A stretch of DNA of 64,000 nucleotides, from positions 5,666,156-5,730,155 of the forward strand of contig JAKOON010000018.1 in NCBI GenBank assembly GCA_022577435.1, in the 5' to 3' direction. The notes beneath the pieces were generated by a model. That model saw nothing but the letters and a program-made list of their open reading frames with translations, made no database searches and was not told where the DNA came from. Below, piece by piece: positions 25,620 to 38,285 of this stretch (position 1 is its first letter; the number at the start of each line of letters is the position of its first letter). The translations under genes were made by a program, and so were the position numbers. The DNA is from Embiotoca jacksoni. Taxonomy: Eukaryota > Chordata > Actinopteri > Embiotocidae.

Positions 25620-25830
25620 TAATGAGTTCCAGCTTACTCTTTGATCACTTTTCATAGCAGCCTCAGTGGAAAAAGCGCTAAAAACCCACTTGGTGGTCAG
25701 CACTAAGAAACAAGTGAGAGACAGACACAGTTGGTGACAAGCTGGTGAACATAATAGTAGAGCAATTAGCAGCTGACGAGCCAGATATTTCAGTGAGTAT
25801 TGGTGGAGACCACAAACAGAGCTAAAAGAG
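25620..25830 (-). repeat. interspersed repeat fragment, family F copy 2
   Basis: The minus strand reads AGCTGCTAATTGCTCT (RC of 25759-25774), then ATGTTCACCAGC and CAACTGTGTCTGTCTC, the same order as at 49735-49860 and 7770-7960. The minus-strand open frame of 111 codons here (25602-25937) is inside the repeat and not a gene. Confidence 0.5.
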
Positions 25831-26006
25831 GGAATAACAATGTCCATTGCTTTTTCTCTAATAAGTTGATGGGTTGAGTGGCATAATTTTTCAAGTAATA
25901 TAACAATATATAAATTTTGCTGCTGAGTGATCAGCAAAGTAATAGTAATTATTAAATGAGTAACACAGTGACTGTGATTTAAGTAACTTTTGCAACAACG
26001 GAAAGC

Positions 26007-26011
<5 letters not shown>

Positions 26012-26037
<26 letters not shown>
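26012..26037. repeat. poly(A) run of 26
   Basis: Uninterrupted A homopolymer. No retroposon body is recognised next to it. Confidence 0.95.
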
Positions 26038-29000
26038 GTGATGTATTTTGCTAAGTACCGTAGAAGTACAAATATAGAGGTATGTGCATAGTACTAGTTG
26101 AGCAACTGCATTGATAAATTAGGCTAATTTCAGTGCAAAAAAACCAACAATTTAAAATCTACTCAAAACAGTCAAACAGACTGGATAATCCATCTTTGTT
26201 AATCTTTTCTTTATTGGGGTCCAATTCATTTCCCTTTCATTTCATAGCTCATTATTGTACTCTGTGTGTTCGTCAGTTTGCATCTCACTTCTAATAACCT
26301 GAGTGGGAAGGCAGAAACAGGCTCAGTGAAGCTGGACTTTGTCCAAAACACACTAAATGGAACTTCATTACAGAACACTACTGCAGGTGGTGCAATGAAG
26401 AGCACACAGAAGACTGCTCTATTTCATCTTTATGCTATTTGAATTTTTTTACCAGTGCAAATGAAGTGTAAACGTGGATGAATATGTATGTCACACTGTA
26501 TGTCATGCTATAAATTGGGCAATGTACAGCATAAGGGTATGGCAGGATATTTGGAAGCCTGGTCTCCTCTTTCTGTTGAACGCAAATGCATGGCACTTTG
26601 GGATAATTGGAACTATACAGAGACAGTCTAGATAAAGGGCTTATGGGAGTGAATAGGTTGAATCAAAAAGGCTGCCTGAATGACTTGCCTCTGACTCTGC
26701 CTTGATTGACACTCTAAATACAGTCATGACGGGGGAGCTGGAGCTCTAGCTTAGGGAAAGCTTCTGCCTGGGGTTTTTCCCGCTCCCTTGTTTTTAATTA
26801 GTCACGCTGAAACCTGTAACTGGAGCCGGGGCTTAAGCAAATTTAATTGCTACATAATAGCTAGTTTAATACAATTGTGGAGCAATTAGGATGGATATTT
26901 GTTGCCGGCTGGCATAATAATGCTTGCGGTGTCTTACTGTCTCTCCCTCCCCAACTTGCAGTATTGAAGTGTTTTCTGCCAGGGGATTTCTCCATGGGCA
27001 CTGGGCACAGATGTGCTCCTGAGTACAGCATATGGGGCTCTGGCTCCTTCAAAAACATTGCTCCAGAGTAGCATTTACTCATTTATTTCCCCAGACCTGC
27101 AGAAATATCCAAATTAGAATGAATCACTATCTCTCTACAGGCTGTAGTTTGACTTCCACGTATGCCTGAGAATTTGGTAGGGACAGTTGTGGTGAAATAT
27201 CCTTTGCTGATTTGTGGAGTTCACACTCCTGCTATGTCCATCCGAGGTTTAGATTGCATGGCATACTGCACCAAACTATAGTAAGACTGCAGCACCATCA
27301 GCTATATGACTGTCATAGCTGTCAAATGTCTCATTACCCCCATGTCAAGTCAAAGGTGTGTTCATATTTATGTCATGAGGCTGCGCTTTATGGGAAATGG
27401 TGGTACAACCTATTATTTATTGAAGGGACGGTGACAGACAATGTACCCGAGGAAGTCTGAAAAGTGAAAAATAACATTCCTTTCCCTTAATAAGGCTGTC
27501 TTGTCAAACATTTATGGGACAGAAAGAAAACAAGGGCAGAAGCGTACGTTTATTGACATCATGATTGGGGGAGGCTGTCACAGGATACAGGTTATGGAGA
27601 GTACCAAAGAAAAATCAGGCATTGTGTTTGGAGGAAGTGCTTATCACTGAATTGCCCCAAGGCCTTTTCAAAAGAGCAACAGGCTGTGTTTTGTGGTGTT
27701 TTGTGTGTGACTTTTGTGTGTGTGTGTGAAAGCTATAACCCATATCTATTACCAGGAAACTGCAAACCCAAGAGTCACGCTCCAGTACCAAATTTTCATT
27801 ATTTGAAAAAAGAAAAAATAGACACCTTGTCATGCAAAATGCCTGCAGGCAAAGTTTAAATACTGAAATATTATTAATTTTGAAAACAAACACAAAGTTT
27901 TTTTGATCGAAAGCAACTATCTTTTCTTTCTTACTGTAAATGTGAATATACATGTCAAAAAGATGATTAAAACGGGCACCAACATGCTTTCACATACATA
28001 AAATCATGCAGAAAGGCCACAGTGCCATTTATTTTGTTAGATAATGTATTGACTGATGTATAGTTTTTGAGGTATTTTCCACCCACTTGGAGAAAAGAGA
28101 GGTTTAAAAAAAGGAAAAAAAAAATAGTGAAACTGTAGTATTAGCCTTAAATAATATCGCTGATGGGTAGCAAAACGTAATGTTAGCGATAAGAGACTCT
28201 TTTATAATTCTGATAAATAATGCAGATAGATACAAGCCTCAGTCCATCATTAGGAAAGTGTTGCTGCAATTTAGCAAATGAGGCAAACAGGCGACTAATG
28301 CATGTCCCTGTTGGTGCTTAAATTTTTGATACAAATTCTAATTACACAATTATCAGGCAAATGGAGCTGGGTATTTGAGGGGCACACGGTGGAGGGCTCT
28401 GAAAGCCATAATTGGGATCTGATGGTCAGGGGCCGCTCATTAATTGACCCCCGCTGATCTGAGCTGAACAGAACAGTCAATAGAGGGCTGTTAACTATGC
28501 AACATTCACATGCACGGGGGCACTGTAAATGAAGATGGCAGCAGCCACTCTCTGCTGGAGCTGTTGTCAGCTGAAGCTGTGGGTGGATGATTGGGACGGG
28601 CTGGTAACACACTTTTCCAAACCCCCTACTCGGCCGCGACATCACCAAACAATGAGAGGAGACGGCTTACGCTCAGCAAGCCTCTTTGAAAGCAGAGATT
28701 CAAAAAAGAGAATGGCGTGTCCGTGCCAGCAGTGAGATGTGGTTCCCGCTGGGCCCTGGGGGCTTTGGCCAGACAAACACAGTGCCCAGAGGTGGCGTCG
28801 ATTTACTGGCTAGCGGACATTTGGGAAGCTAGACGTGTCTCCTTTTACCGAGCCAAAGAAGTTGTGGCACCTACCAGAGCAATGACAGACGCTGGTGACA
28901 GATTTTGCATGAAGTTAACAGAATTTGTCCAAGTCTCAGCATGATTTGTCACACTTCATGTGGCCATAGAGGAACAGGGAGAATGGATGGAGGTGTAGTT

Positions 29001-29820
29001 CATGTTAGTCTGATGTTCCACTCTGGAACTGGCCCAGTGACCAGGCAGCCATCCAGTAAGCTGTCCAGCCACCTCATCAACCAGACAAATGAACCAAGTG
29101 TTTGTGAAAGACATCAGCAGGGGACACCCTGCACCTGGGGCTGAGTAAACTTTTTTCATGCTTTTCAACAACTTACCCTCTTTCTTTCTGGTCCCTCTTT
29201 TTTTTTTTTTTATCACCAGGGGGTATAACACACTTTGAAAAAGAAAACATTTCCTACCAGCTTGCCTTAAGACAAGCCTTTGTTTCTTTCTCACCACCTC
29301 CTGCTGGCAGAACACTGCTTAATAGTCTGCTGATAATGTTTCCTTTCCCGTTGCTAAGTCCACAACCATTTCTGCAAGAGGCTTGATGCTGTTGGAGTTT
29401 GTTGATAGCAAACATAAATCATCAATATGCTGCTTGAGTTTCCAGATGGAAGCCATCGTATATATATGCTGAAACATATATTTAGACATACTGTGATTGA
29501 CCAGTAGACATGAGAGTGCAGAGGTCAGGATGTTTATGTCCCTCGTGATTATAAGTCAAGACAATGGGGAACATTTGGATGATGCACAGGGGTATGGCTC
29601 CATCCTGTAAAAACACACAGCCCTCTGGGATATGTGGATTAACTGTTTGACCCCCTCAACCTCAGCGATTTAACACACCAGGAACGTTCTTTGTGCGTGA
29701 GCCTGTACTATTTTCTCTGTTGCATCATGATTGCATCATTACTTTGCTAGCAGCTACATATCCCTACTCACCTTAAAGTGTCTCAAAAGTAACTGGAAGA
29801 CATATTCAAATATTCCGAAA
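26038..29820. other. non-coding stretch; complex blocks at about 26700-27090 and 28290-28560
   Basis: No gene is recognised. Two blocks stand out as repeat-free and dense in homeodomain-like TAATTA/CAATTA motifs. 26700-27090 carries TTTTTAATTAGTC, AAATTTAATTGC and GAGCAATTAGG. 28290-28560 carries TTCTAATTACAC, CCATAATTGGG and CTCATTAATTGAC. They resemble vertebrate conserved non-coding elements by eye only. The opposing frames near 28295-29315 encode nothing recognisable. Confidence 0.35.
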
Positions 29821-32800
29821 ATACGAGATTTTTTTTTCTTTCAACGTCCCTGCTCAGGGATATCCAGAGAGTCGTCATGCAAGCCGAGGGCTATATTCCC
29901 TAGGCTGTTATTGTAAGTAAACTCCAGAATGTGCCAGTATGAATTCAAGTTTTCGAGGACTCTACGATAGGAACAACAGAACCAGGTATTTAAAGCAACA
30001 GTCTCTGGATGAAATGTGAGTAAAAAGATAGACCCCATATCTCCCATATTTGTCCGACGGCTATAAGGATACATCCAAAAGTCAGTTTTCTTTGTTTCCC
30101 AAAGGAAAGTCCAAAACAATATGTGTAAATTTAACAGGTTATGATTTTACATGTGGTTCAGACAGGTAATGTGCAAGCTTGAGAGATCATGTTTTTTTTA
30201 TACCTTTAAATTTAAGTCCTGTTTCTTTTTTCTTCTGTTTCATTTCCGTGTGACATTTAAACATTAGCCCAACTCGCATGGACATGTCTTCACATCAGGT
30301 TGTGCAATGTGGGGTGAATTTGTGAGTTCAAACTGACTTAAGTATGCAGTCAAGTTGTCTCTAAAATCTGCCTTGCGTTCTAGGTGAACCACGGACTGGG
30401 CACAAAAATGGACTACGTGTTCCACTTTACAAAAGTGGGGCCAATATATTGCGGCAATAGGTGCAACTATTTGGTGGTGGTGAGGATATTTGCGACTTGA
30501 GTACATAAATGATCAGGGCGTGGTGACATGACAGCAAGATCCTGCTCCCTGTTTTTTACTATTGTGGATGTTTTTTCAAGATTGGACCTGCCGAAAAAAT
30601 TCGAAAGGTCTCCATGATCCCTTAGATTTTTAGTTAGTAGAGTTTATTGCAGAACAACTCATGTTGGGATTTTTCTTTTGGCTATTGTCCGTCCGGATGA
30701 GGAGGGGTTTATGACCTTTAGCCTTCCACTAGGCGTCAATCCATTTTCACTCCACCTCTTGTGAGCTGTTTTTCCGTTATGGGAATGTAATGACCCGTAA
30801 CCTTAAAGTTCTGAACACTTTGAAAACATGTGCAGCAAAAGTGGGCGGTTCTGTTTAGCTTTTTACAAACAAGGATAGATCAAATGTACAGGTCATTGAA
30901 CAAGCAACACACTGAGGACATACATCATTAAAAACATAGAGCGGGATTGGCGTCAAATTTTCTATTCTTTTTAAAATATAAAGTTTAAAATGTTTCCGTC
31001 ACAGATGTGTACACAGAAGCAAAATGGTTACAGCTATGTTTTTTCTTGTAGCTGAGACTAGTTACAAGCAACTGCCCTGCGAGTACCTAGAAATTGATTT
31101 AATACCATCTCTGACGGGTGCTGAAATATATTTCCCAGAAGTTGTCTCTGTAAGTTCCTGTTGTGGAAAAGTTATGAGGGTTGTATTATTCTTCTCATAT
31201 TACTCCAAATAAGAAAGGAAATAAGCATATTTACCAAATTGTCAACCTTTATTTAATAGTCCCAACTGTAGATGAACATTGACATCATGTATTTTGTCTT
31301 GCTTTGAGTTTGGATTTCAGGGATGAACGTGCTGCGAGAACTTGGGTGTGAATCTTTTCAAACACCTTCCTGCAACCAAAGACCAGGCTCTTTAAATATG
31401 TATGCTAATTCTGGGTTCTTTTTCTGGGGTCAGCGTGTGGATCCTTTTCTCGGTCGTTAATGGAGGTGCAACTTGACTCAAGTGTGTAACGATCTGGTTA
31501 CCCTGACATTTCTTGGGAGCCCAGTGCAGCAGCCACGTGGAGAGCGGACACTGAAATGCTAACCTAGAATTCAAATATAGATCTTAAGCGAGTCAACTCT
31601 CTCTGGCAGCCAAGGAAGAAGCACCTTACTGAAGCTGGTCTTGCCCACACAGTGAAGCACACTGGAATGAATGACTGAATTTTGAAGTTTTTCTTTCCCT
31701 TGCACTTGTCTCTCACCTCATGTCTGTGTTGCCATGAATGCGTTAACAATCTCTGTAACCCTTTCTGGTCAGTATTCGGCCACTATCATCACAGTAGAAG
31801 TGTGAATAAGAGACTCATTCTTTATTTTCCCAGACTAGTCTTAATAGGAGTTCATACACTGTGTCTGGAGTCTGGAAAATTGCACTGCAATTCAGCTCTC
31901 CAGACAAGGGAATAGCTGTCAATCCTGGAATGTTCCTGTGAAAATAAACAATGCTCAGGCTTTGCTCTGTGTCTCCCTGTGTTTCCCCTCTTAACTCTCC
32001 GTTTTAACCCTCTGCGCTGGATCCCTTATGCATAAAACAGTTGTAGCAGATTTGAGAGGAGATGTAAATCAGAGTAATGTCTCCTCAGGGTTGGAGGCAG
32101 TCAATTCTGGCCCTGAGAGTGCCATCTTTCAACTCCTCAGCAAAAACATGTGTTCAAGGTACGGTTACAGGAGCCCGTCCAAGTCAGCCACAGCTCGTAT
32201 TAATTGCATGTCTTTCATCGTGGCACTAAAAAAGTGTTAGCAGTGCACACTGCTTTGCAGTCTGCATTTTGTTTGTCTGTATGCACATTTAGAGCCAGGC
32301 TGCAGAAATAGCATTTTATCAAGTCACAGCAACTAAATTGCAGATAATCATGTTTTAGTGGTTATAGTGGCCGACTGCTTGACCTGGTTGGGGTCAATTT
32401 AATCAGAATGCAAACTCACTGTATTCTTAAGCAAAAAGTTCACAGAAGGCATTCAAAATATGTGTGATATCACGTGCATGAGAATGGAACAGACAGATGG
32501 ACAGACAACCCGAAAACATAATGCAGACCTCGGATAATCCCACAACCAAAAAATATATTTTATTTTGTTATGCATTCTTTATTTTTTATTACCACTGACA
32601 AAATGGTAAAGACGTTCATCTACAGTGAAATAGTTATAACATTTGCATACCCTTCTTTCCACTGAAGTCAACTGAAATCTTTTTTTTTAATGAGTAATCT
32701 CTTTGTATAAACAGGAGCAATATGAAAAGACACAAAATGAGAATTTTACATGTAACATAAGAACGGATCATTCTTCATTCTTTAACAAATAAAACAGCAA

Positions 32801-34574
32801 GCAAATGGTTTTTTTTTTTTAATTTACATACAAGAACATTTTTATATAATATTAAGTGCAGATTGTTGACCAAGATAAGACCTGTTCATATGTGTTTTTG
32901 TGCAACAGCCCAACCGATTTTGACCGATGGATCATCTTTTTGAAAATGAGGATTTATTGTTCACCTCAATTTGGTTACACACTTTTTTTTTAGTTTTCAG
33001 AGTGACGTATGACAGTGTACAAAAGTGGTCTGTGGCCTGGGTGAGGTGACGCTCTGAATGCAATTAAATATCATAGCACAATAATGAAATTAATTTGGCT
33101 GTAATAACTTCATCAAATATACCTTAATGGGTTCATATTTGATTTATTCAGATCATTTTTTTAAGAAATATACATAAACTGAGTGATTACCCATGGAAAT
33201 TCCAGCACAAACATGACACCTGCCACAAGAGGTTTTCTGCCGCTGACTTCCAGGACGAACTCTGGGAATGGGGAGCCTAACATACTTCGACCAAGTGCAG
33301 GAGATGGCTCAATGAGGTTGAGTTTGGTACAACAAAGTTAAAAAAGATGTTCCAATTGAAAATATGAAAAGACAATTAATCAGTCCATTTTATTGTTATG
33401 TTTTAATCAGACTGACAAGCTCAGAGTAGTGCAAACATGCTAAGCATGACAACAATTTCTGTACAACTGATACTGTCACATACTCTGCGTAACACGACAC
33501 ACCAGCCGGAGAAAACATGCACAACTGTATATGTCCTTTAAATGGCAGAATGACACATAATTTTGTATTCTGATACTTAAACTACTCAATGTTTTCTCAT
33601 TATTACCCACCGATGTATTGCAGAGGACAAAACCTCCACATATGAATCAGGCATCATTAGTTGGTGATGCACATTTTGACTTACCAGGTTGCCAAATCCA
33701 GATACGTGCCCTTGTAGTTTGTTGGGGTAAGTTGAAACTAGAGAGATGGTAAGAGGGCCATGGCCTGAGCTGGCACTTGTAGCACAGCCTGGGCACTCTC
33801 TGGTTTCGTTGCCTTGGCCCACATACAGAATCAGGAGGTGGCTGTCATCGGGGGAATTTGCAGAGTGAGTTTGTTATTAGATCCTGGGTGTGGGTGGAAA
33901 AGCAGTCAGCTTGTCTTTCTAGATTTGTGGTTTCACTGGCTCTGATATGACCATGATTTAACTGCCTACCAACCACAAAGTATTACAGGATCTTGGCTTC
34001 TGTTGTCCTACTGCTGAGGACACATGGCCTATCGATCAGGGACGCCAGTGGTGCCGTAGTAAGACACTCAAGATTGAAGTCAATAATAGTGTGGGATTTG
34101 CTTGCCCCCCAACCTTTACCACCAATATGGATGATATCATAAAAATCGTGAATTGTGGGTTGAGGAATGTTGGACCTTGTGGGGGAAGAAAAGTGCATTT
34201 TGAGGACAACTGTGGTATAAATCAACACCGTTCAAGAGCATCAAATCTGCTGATGAAGGAGGCAAAGGAAGGAGATTGACTTCACCCTTTAACATTATCC
34301 GGAAATCCTGTGAATGTGTACGGTATACCAAATTTAATGGCAGTCCATCTAATAGCTGTCAAAATGCTTTAATCAAAGCTAAAAATGTCCAACGCCGTGT
34401 GGTCCAAGAATAAAAGGTGATTCATCCTCTGGGGATTACAAATGGTTTAGCAAAGTTTAATGGATATATAACATATTTTACTTTGACTATACGGATTGTT
34501 TGTTTGTTCACTACTCTGCTAGCATAGCCAATACAAATACACACTTCAATGTAACTTAAGGGATGTTTACCAAT
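29821..34574. other. non-coding stretch, no clear feature
   Basis: No gene or repeat is securely recognised. Short A/T runs occur near 29828, 32560, 32680 and 32810. All open frames are 60-92 codons and lack known domains. The part at 30540-30850 looks like it could be an old transposon, but I found no second copy or terminal repeat. Confidence 0.4.
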
Positions 34575-35118
34575 AGACTGCATATAAAAGTGGACGTAGC
34601 TTCTTAGTCTGACAAGTGAGGCTAACTAAGTGCCTCAAAGTGCAATACTACCCACGACCACTAGAGGTCAGTTCCAAAACCCTTGGGCTGCATCGACTCC
34701 CATTCAACTTCTCTCATGAAATACAAAGCCAATAAATGTTTTACACTAGTCAATATGGTGCCATTAGCTAAATTTACTCCTTGTGATCAGTGTTTTGGTT
34801 GTCCTTCTGAAAATAATGCCATAATTGATTAAATAGTAGGCCTCAAAAAGAGGTATTTTTGGGGGCATGTCTGGTTTGATTGACAGGTCTGGGGTGCAGT
34901 CAGGTTCCTGCTATGGGTGGGCAGGCATAGTGTCCTCAGGTTCTCAGTCAAATCGAGTCTGATCAACTGCTCGCGACTCCTCAGCTCATCCAAATATGGT
35001 CACTTCTCCCTCCAAAAAAACAAGATGTCGAAAGGTGAAGTGTCAAACTCGAGGTTTTAAAATGACAGTGAACAAACTGATGGGTGGCATTACGGTTGGT
35101 TGCTGCTTGTGTCTCCCA
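34575..35118 (+). mobile_element. non-autonomous TIR-type DNA element, copy 3 (longest)
   Basis: It starts AGACTGCATATAAAAGTGG, then GTCTGACAAGTGAGGC, GATTGACAGGTCTGGGGTGC, GGTGGGCAGGCATAGTGTCC, AAACAAGATGTCG and CTCGAGGTTTTAAAATGACAG. It ends near GATGGGTGGCATTACGG..GCTGCTTGTGTC. Its right part is the reverse complement of the left part of copy 2. The far terminal inverted repeat is strongly diverged. No coding capacity. Confidence 0.7.
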
Positions 35119-37063
35119 TTTAGATTTAGTTAAATGCCATCAGTATACAAACACAATGTATATCAGTGATGCAAAAGCATATTGCAGTTAAAGCCAAATC
35201 ACAAATTGATTACTATGTACGTAACAGTTTGTAAGTTTGTGTAGCAAAGATTCAGATGTACCGTGTGAAAACCATCATTTTAACTTAAGACTGCTAAAAG
35301 ATGTTGATAAGAGCAGTTTTTGTCAGGAGGAGTGAAGGGACAGTGAGAGCTCTATCTGCAGCATGTGCACTGTTCTGCAGCTGATACTCGGCTTTGCAGT
35401 TCAAATACACAAGGCCCAAACCAAACATTGCTCTTTGAAATCCACCAGGCACTTGATTATTTTCCTTTCAAATTAAGTTTCATTATTTTGATGGAGTCCA
35501 TCCACTTGGTTCCAACATTTTTGTTCCCCCTCACAGTGTATGAATGTCATTGAAGCTCATGTGAAGAGCGCAAAAATGAAACTAAGAAGTTTTACAAGAT
35601 CCAAAATTTCTAAAAACAGATCTTCAGTGCCTCTATAAGAAAAGACAAACTCTTAACAAAGTTATTTCAATGAGGAGAGATCATTAGGAGTGGAAAACGA
35701 TTTATTGAGGTAATGACAGTTTGACTCACAAGTTTGGGCGGTTAGACTCCAACGATGAGAGGTCACTTTGTAGAGCGATGTCCCAAATGGATGGAGGAGA
35801 TAGGACAGGACCCCCCGGATCCTCGACGCTGGAGATGGTGGAGTGGAGCATGCAGAGTCTGAAATTTGTATTAATGTAATACCAAATGATAACGGAAGAC
35901 ATCTTAGAAACCCAACAGAGAGAGATCATTGGCCAGATAAGGTGACGGCAAGAATATGAATGAGTGATTTGACAGCGTGTGTATGTGGAAGTGAAGTGGA
36001 ATATAGCACAGCAGGATTAATTCACAGAGGTGGAATCAATACCATGACACGAGGTTAGAGATCTTCCGTATTGAACTTATGCAAAAACTTAATTTGGTAC
36101 TGTCTTAATGCAGAGGAAAAGTGGCAAGTGTCTTCTGTCTGCAGTTTATTTTGGCCAAGATGCAGCTTTCATAAAATGACTGAATATTTAGAAAACTTCA
36201 TCCTCTTTTAATTGGCGACATAAACAAAAACACTGATCTTGAAACTTAGAGATGGGAAAGTTTTCACTGGACACAGCAGCTAGATGCAGTTCTGTTAGAT
36301 CTGACTTTGGCCATTAATGCATTCATTTAGGTTTCTCTGTATTTGTTCTGACATAAATTGTGTTGTGGGAAAAGTTGTTGCTAAAATAGACTGAAATTTA
36401 GATCAATATGTTGCATTAGCTTTAAATAGTTTTTCACTGTCATTAAAAATGACTTTTGACTTGTCGTTCGGTAAACCCTCATTAACTTTGTGTCATTTTA
36501 CTTCTCTAAAAAGCAGACTGCTGAACCATCTGATTAGTTTGTTGATTAACACATCTAAGAAGGAATTACAGCCACTGGAGCATTCAAGGTCAAGTTGACT
36601 TTCCCTGTCACCTCCTTAACGTGGCGTGAAACCAGCAATACATTCTGTTTAATGGAGTGACACAAGGCATTGCTGTGTGCTTGGCCAGACGGGTTTGATC
36701 ATGACCATCGAGGCGGAAAGTTGGTGCTAAGAGGGAGAAGGCACACCGGGAGCCCTCCTCTATTTCAATGTGTAGCCTGACAGTCAGTATTTCGCTGATG
36801 GGGACCTAATAAGGCTTGGCGTGGAGGGACCCCGGTCCATGCCTGCTGACAGCCTCCATTGCCGCCTCCACCACCCTGCTTGAGCCATCAGGCGGCCCCT
36901 TCATCAAGGAGGCCCAAACGTCTCTCCGCATTGGGTCCAACTTTGACTCTTATCATGGAAGGCCATTGCTCGTGTCAGATAGGCTTAATGACTCAATCTG
37001 TCCGATCAAATACAGGGGACAGCAGTGGTATGCTTGGAATGGGATTGGGAGAGGGAAGCAGTT
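35119..37063. other. non-coding stretch; complex block at about 36600-37030
   Basis: No gene is recognised. 36600-37030 is repeat-free, GC-balanced sequence with overlapping open frames at 36816-37124 and 36859-37098 that run into the GT tract and show no domain. It might be regulatory. Nothing in the sequence proves it. Confidence 0.35.
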
Positions 37064-37088
37064 TGTGTGTGTGTGTGTGTGTGTGTGT
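37064..37088. repeat. (GT)n microsatellite
   Basis: Uninterrupted run of about 12 TG units. Confidence 0.97.
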
Positions 37089-37339
37089 AGTTGGGTGACG
37101 GGTAGTCTGTTTATTTTGTGCTGAGAAACTATTTGTTTTCTCCCAAGAAAACTATACAATATGCATTTTAATATGAATGTAGAAATAACACGACATCCTT
37201 GGCAACACAACACTAAATTGACTGTTAGCAATTAGCCGAGAGAAACAGAATGAAGCCGTTAGCATAATAAAAGCCAACACAATTACTTTCCAAACCTAAT
37301 TTATATAAATAAGTAAGGTAAAGGTAAATGTTAAGATAT

Positions 37340-37605
37340 TTAGCTATACAGCCAAAGGATTAGCTTACCTTATCTTAAAAAAAAGGACCTCCAAAGCTCA
37401 CTAATTGTAGCCTAAATGTTTTTGTTTTTAAACCCTGCAAAATACGAAGTATAAAGATGGCCTACACTTTTTTTCGGGCTGTTATTTGCAGGACTGTCTC
37501 TCAAGCTGATTCAGTGACCAGACAACCAGACCGGAAGAAGTAATTTCCTCTGTATAGGGCTATCTGTTTCCAGTCTTTATGCTCAGCTAATATTAAAGGT
37601 ACTCT
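37340..37605 (+). repeat. interspersed repeat, family G copy 2
   Basis: CCAAAGCTCACTAATTGTAGC, a TTTTTGTTTTTAAACCCTGC segment, and an end reading CTGTTTCCAGTCTTTATGCTCAGC follow the family order seen at 16525-16840. It is strongly diverged. Confidence 0.45.
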
Positions 37606-37896
37606 GTAGAGTTTTTGACTTGTAGTAGTATGGAGCAATAGTTTTATGTGGTTCCTCTTTTGTTCGTTTTAATAGACGTGCATGAGCATGCATGTGTGCG
37701 GACTGGCATTTAAGTTGGGAGTACCGAGTCTCTTAGGTGACGTTAGAAAGAACTCCGCTTATTTATAGGAACAGGTGTGAGTAATTAGTTCCTTTTCTTT
37801 GTCTGAAGCTGGGCAAACATATGGTAGAACTGTTTTGTGTAGGTAAGGGGATTTAGGGGGGTAAGATTGGTTGCATTTTATTAGGGCTTTTACCAC

Positions 37897-38285
37897 AGAC
37901 TGTATATAAAAGCTGAAAAGTGAGGTCAATGCCAAAACTGCAATACCCCCCAGGGCCACTAAGGGTTGGCATCAAAATGCCGATGGCTCCATATACTCCC
38001 AGTCAAGTTCTCTCATAAAATACAAAGTCAACACATTTTTTTCAACAATTCATCATGGTGTCATTTGCTAAAGTCACTCCTTCTGATCAGTGTGGAGGTA
38101 GTACATCTGAAAATAAATCCATTATTAATTAGATATTACGTCTCAAAGAGCTGTATATTTGGGTAAGCCTCTGGTTTGATTGACAGGCCAGGGGTGCAGT
38201 CAAGTTTCTGCTGTAGGTCTGCCGGCCTAATGTCTTCAGGTCAGATCCACTATTCAATCCTCCCTAAATATGGTAACTTCGCCTA
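37897..38285 (+). mobile_element. non-autonomous TIR-type DNA element, copy 4
   Basis: AGACTGTATATAAAAGC, AAAAGTGAGGTCAATGCC, GATTGACAGGCCAGGGGTGC, AGTCAAGTTTCTGC and AATATGGTAACTTCGCC match copies 1 and 3 in order. It is truncated before the AACAAGATGG block, so the right end is missing. Confidence 0.7.
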
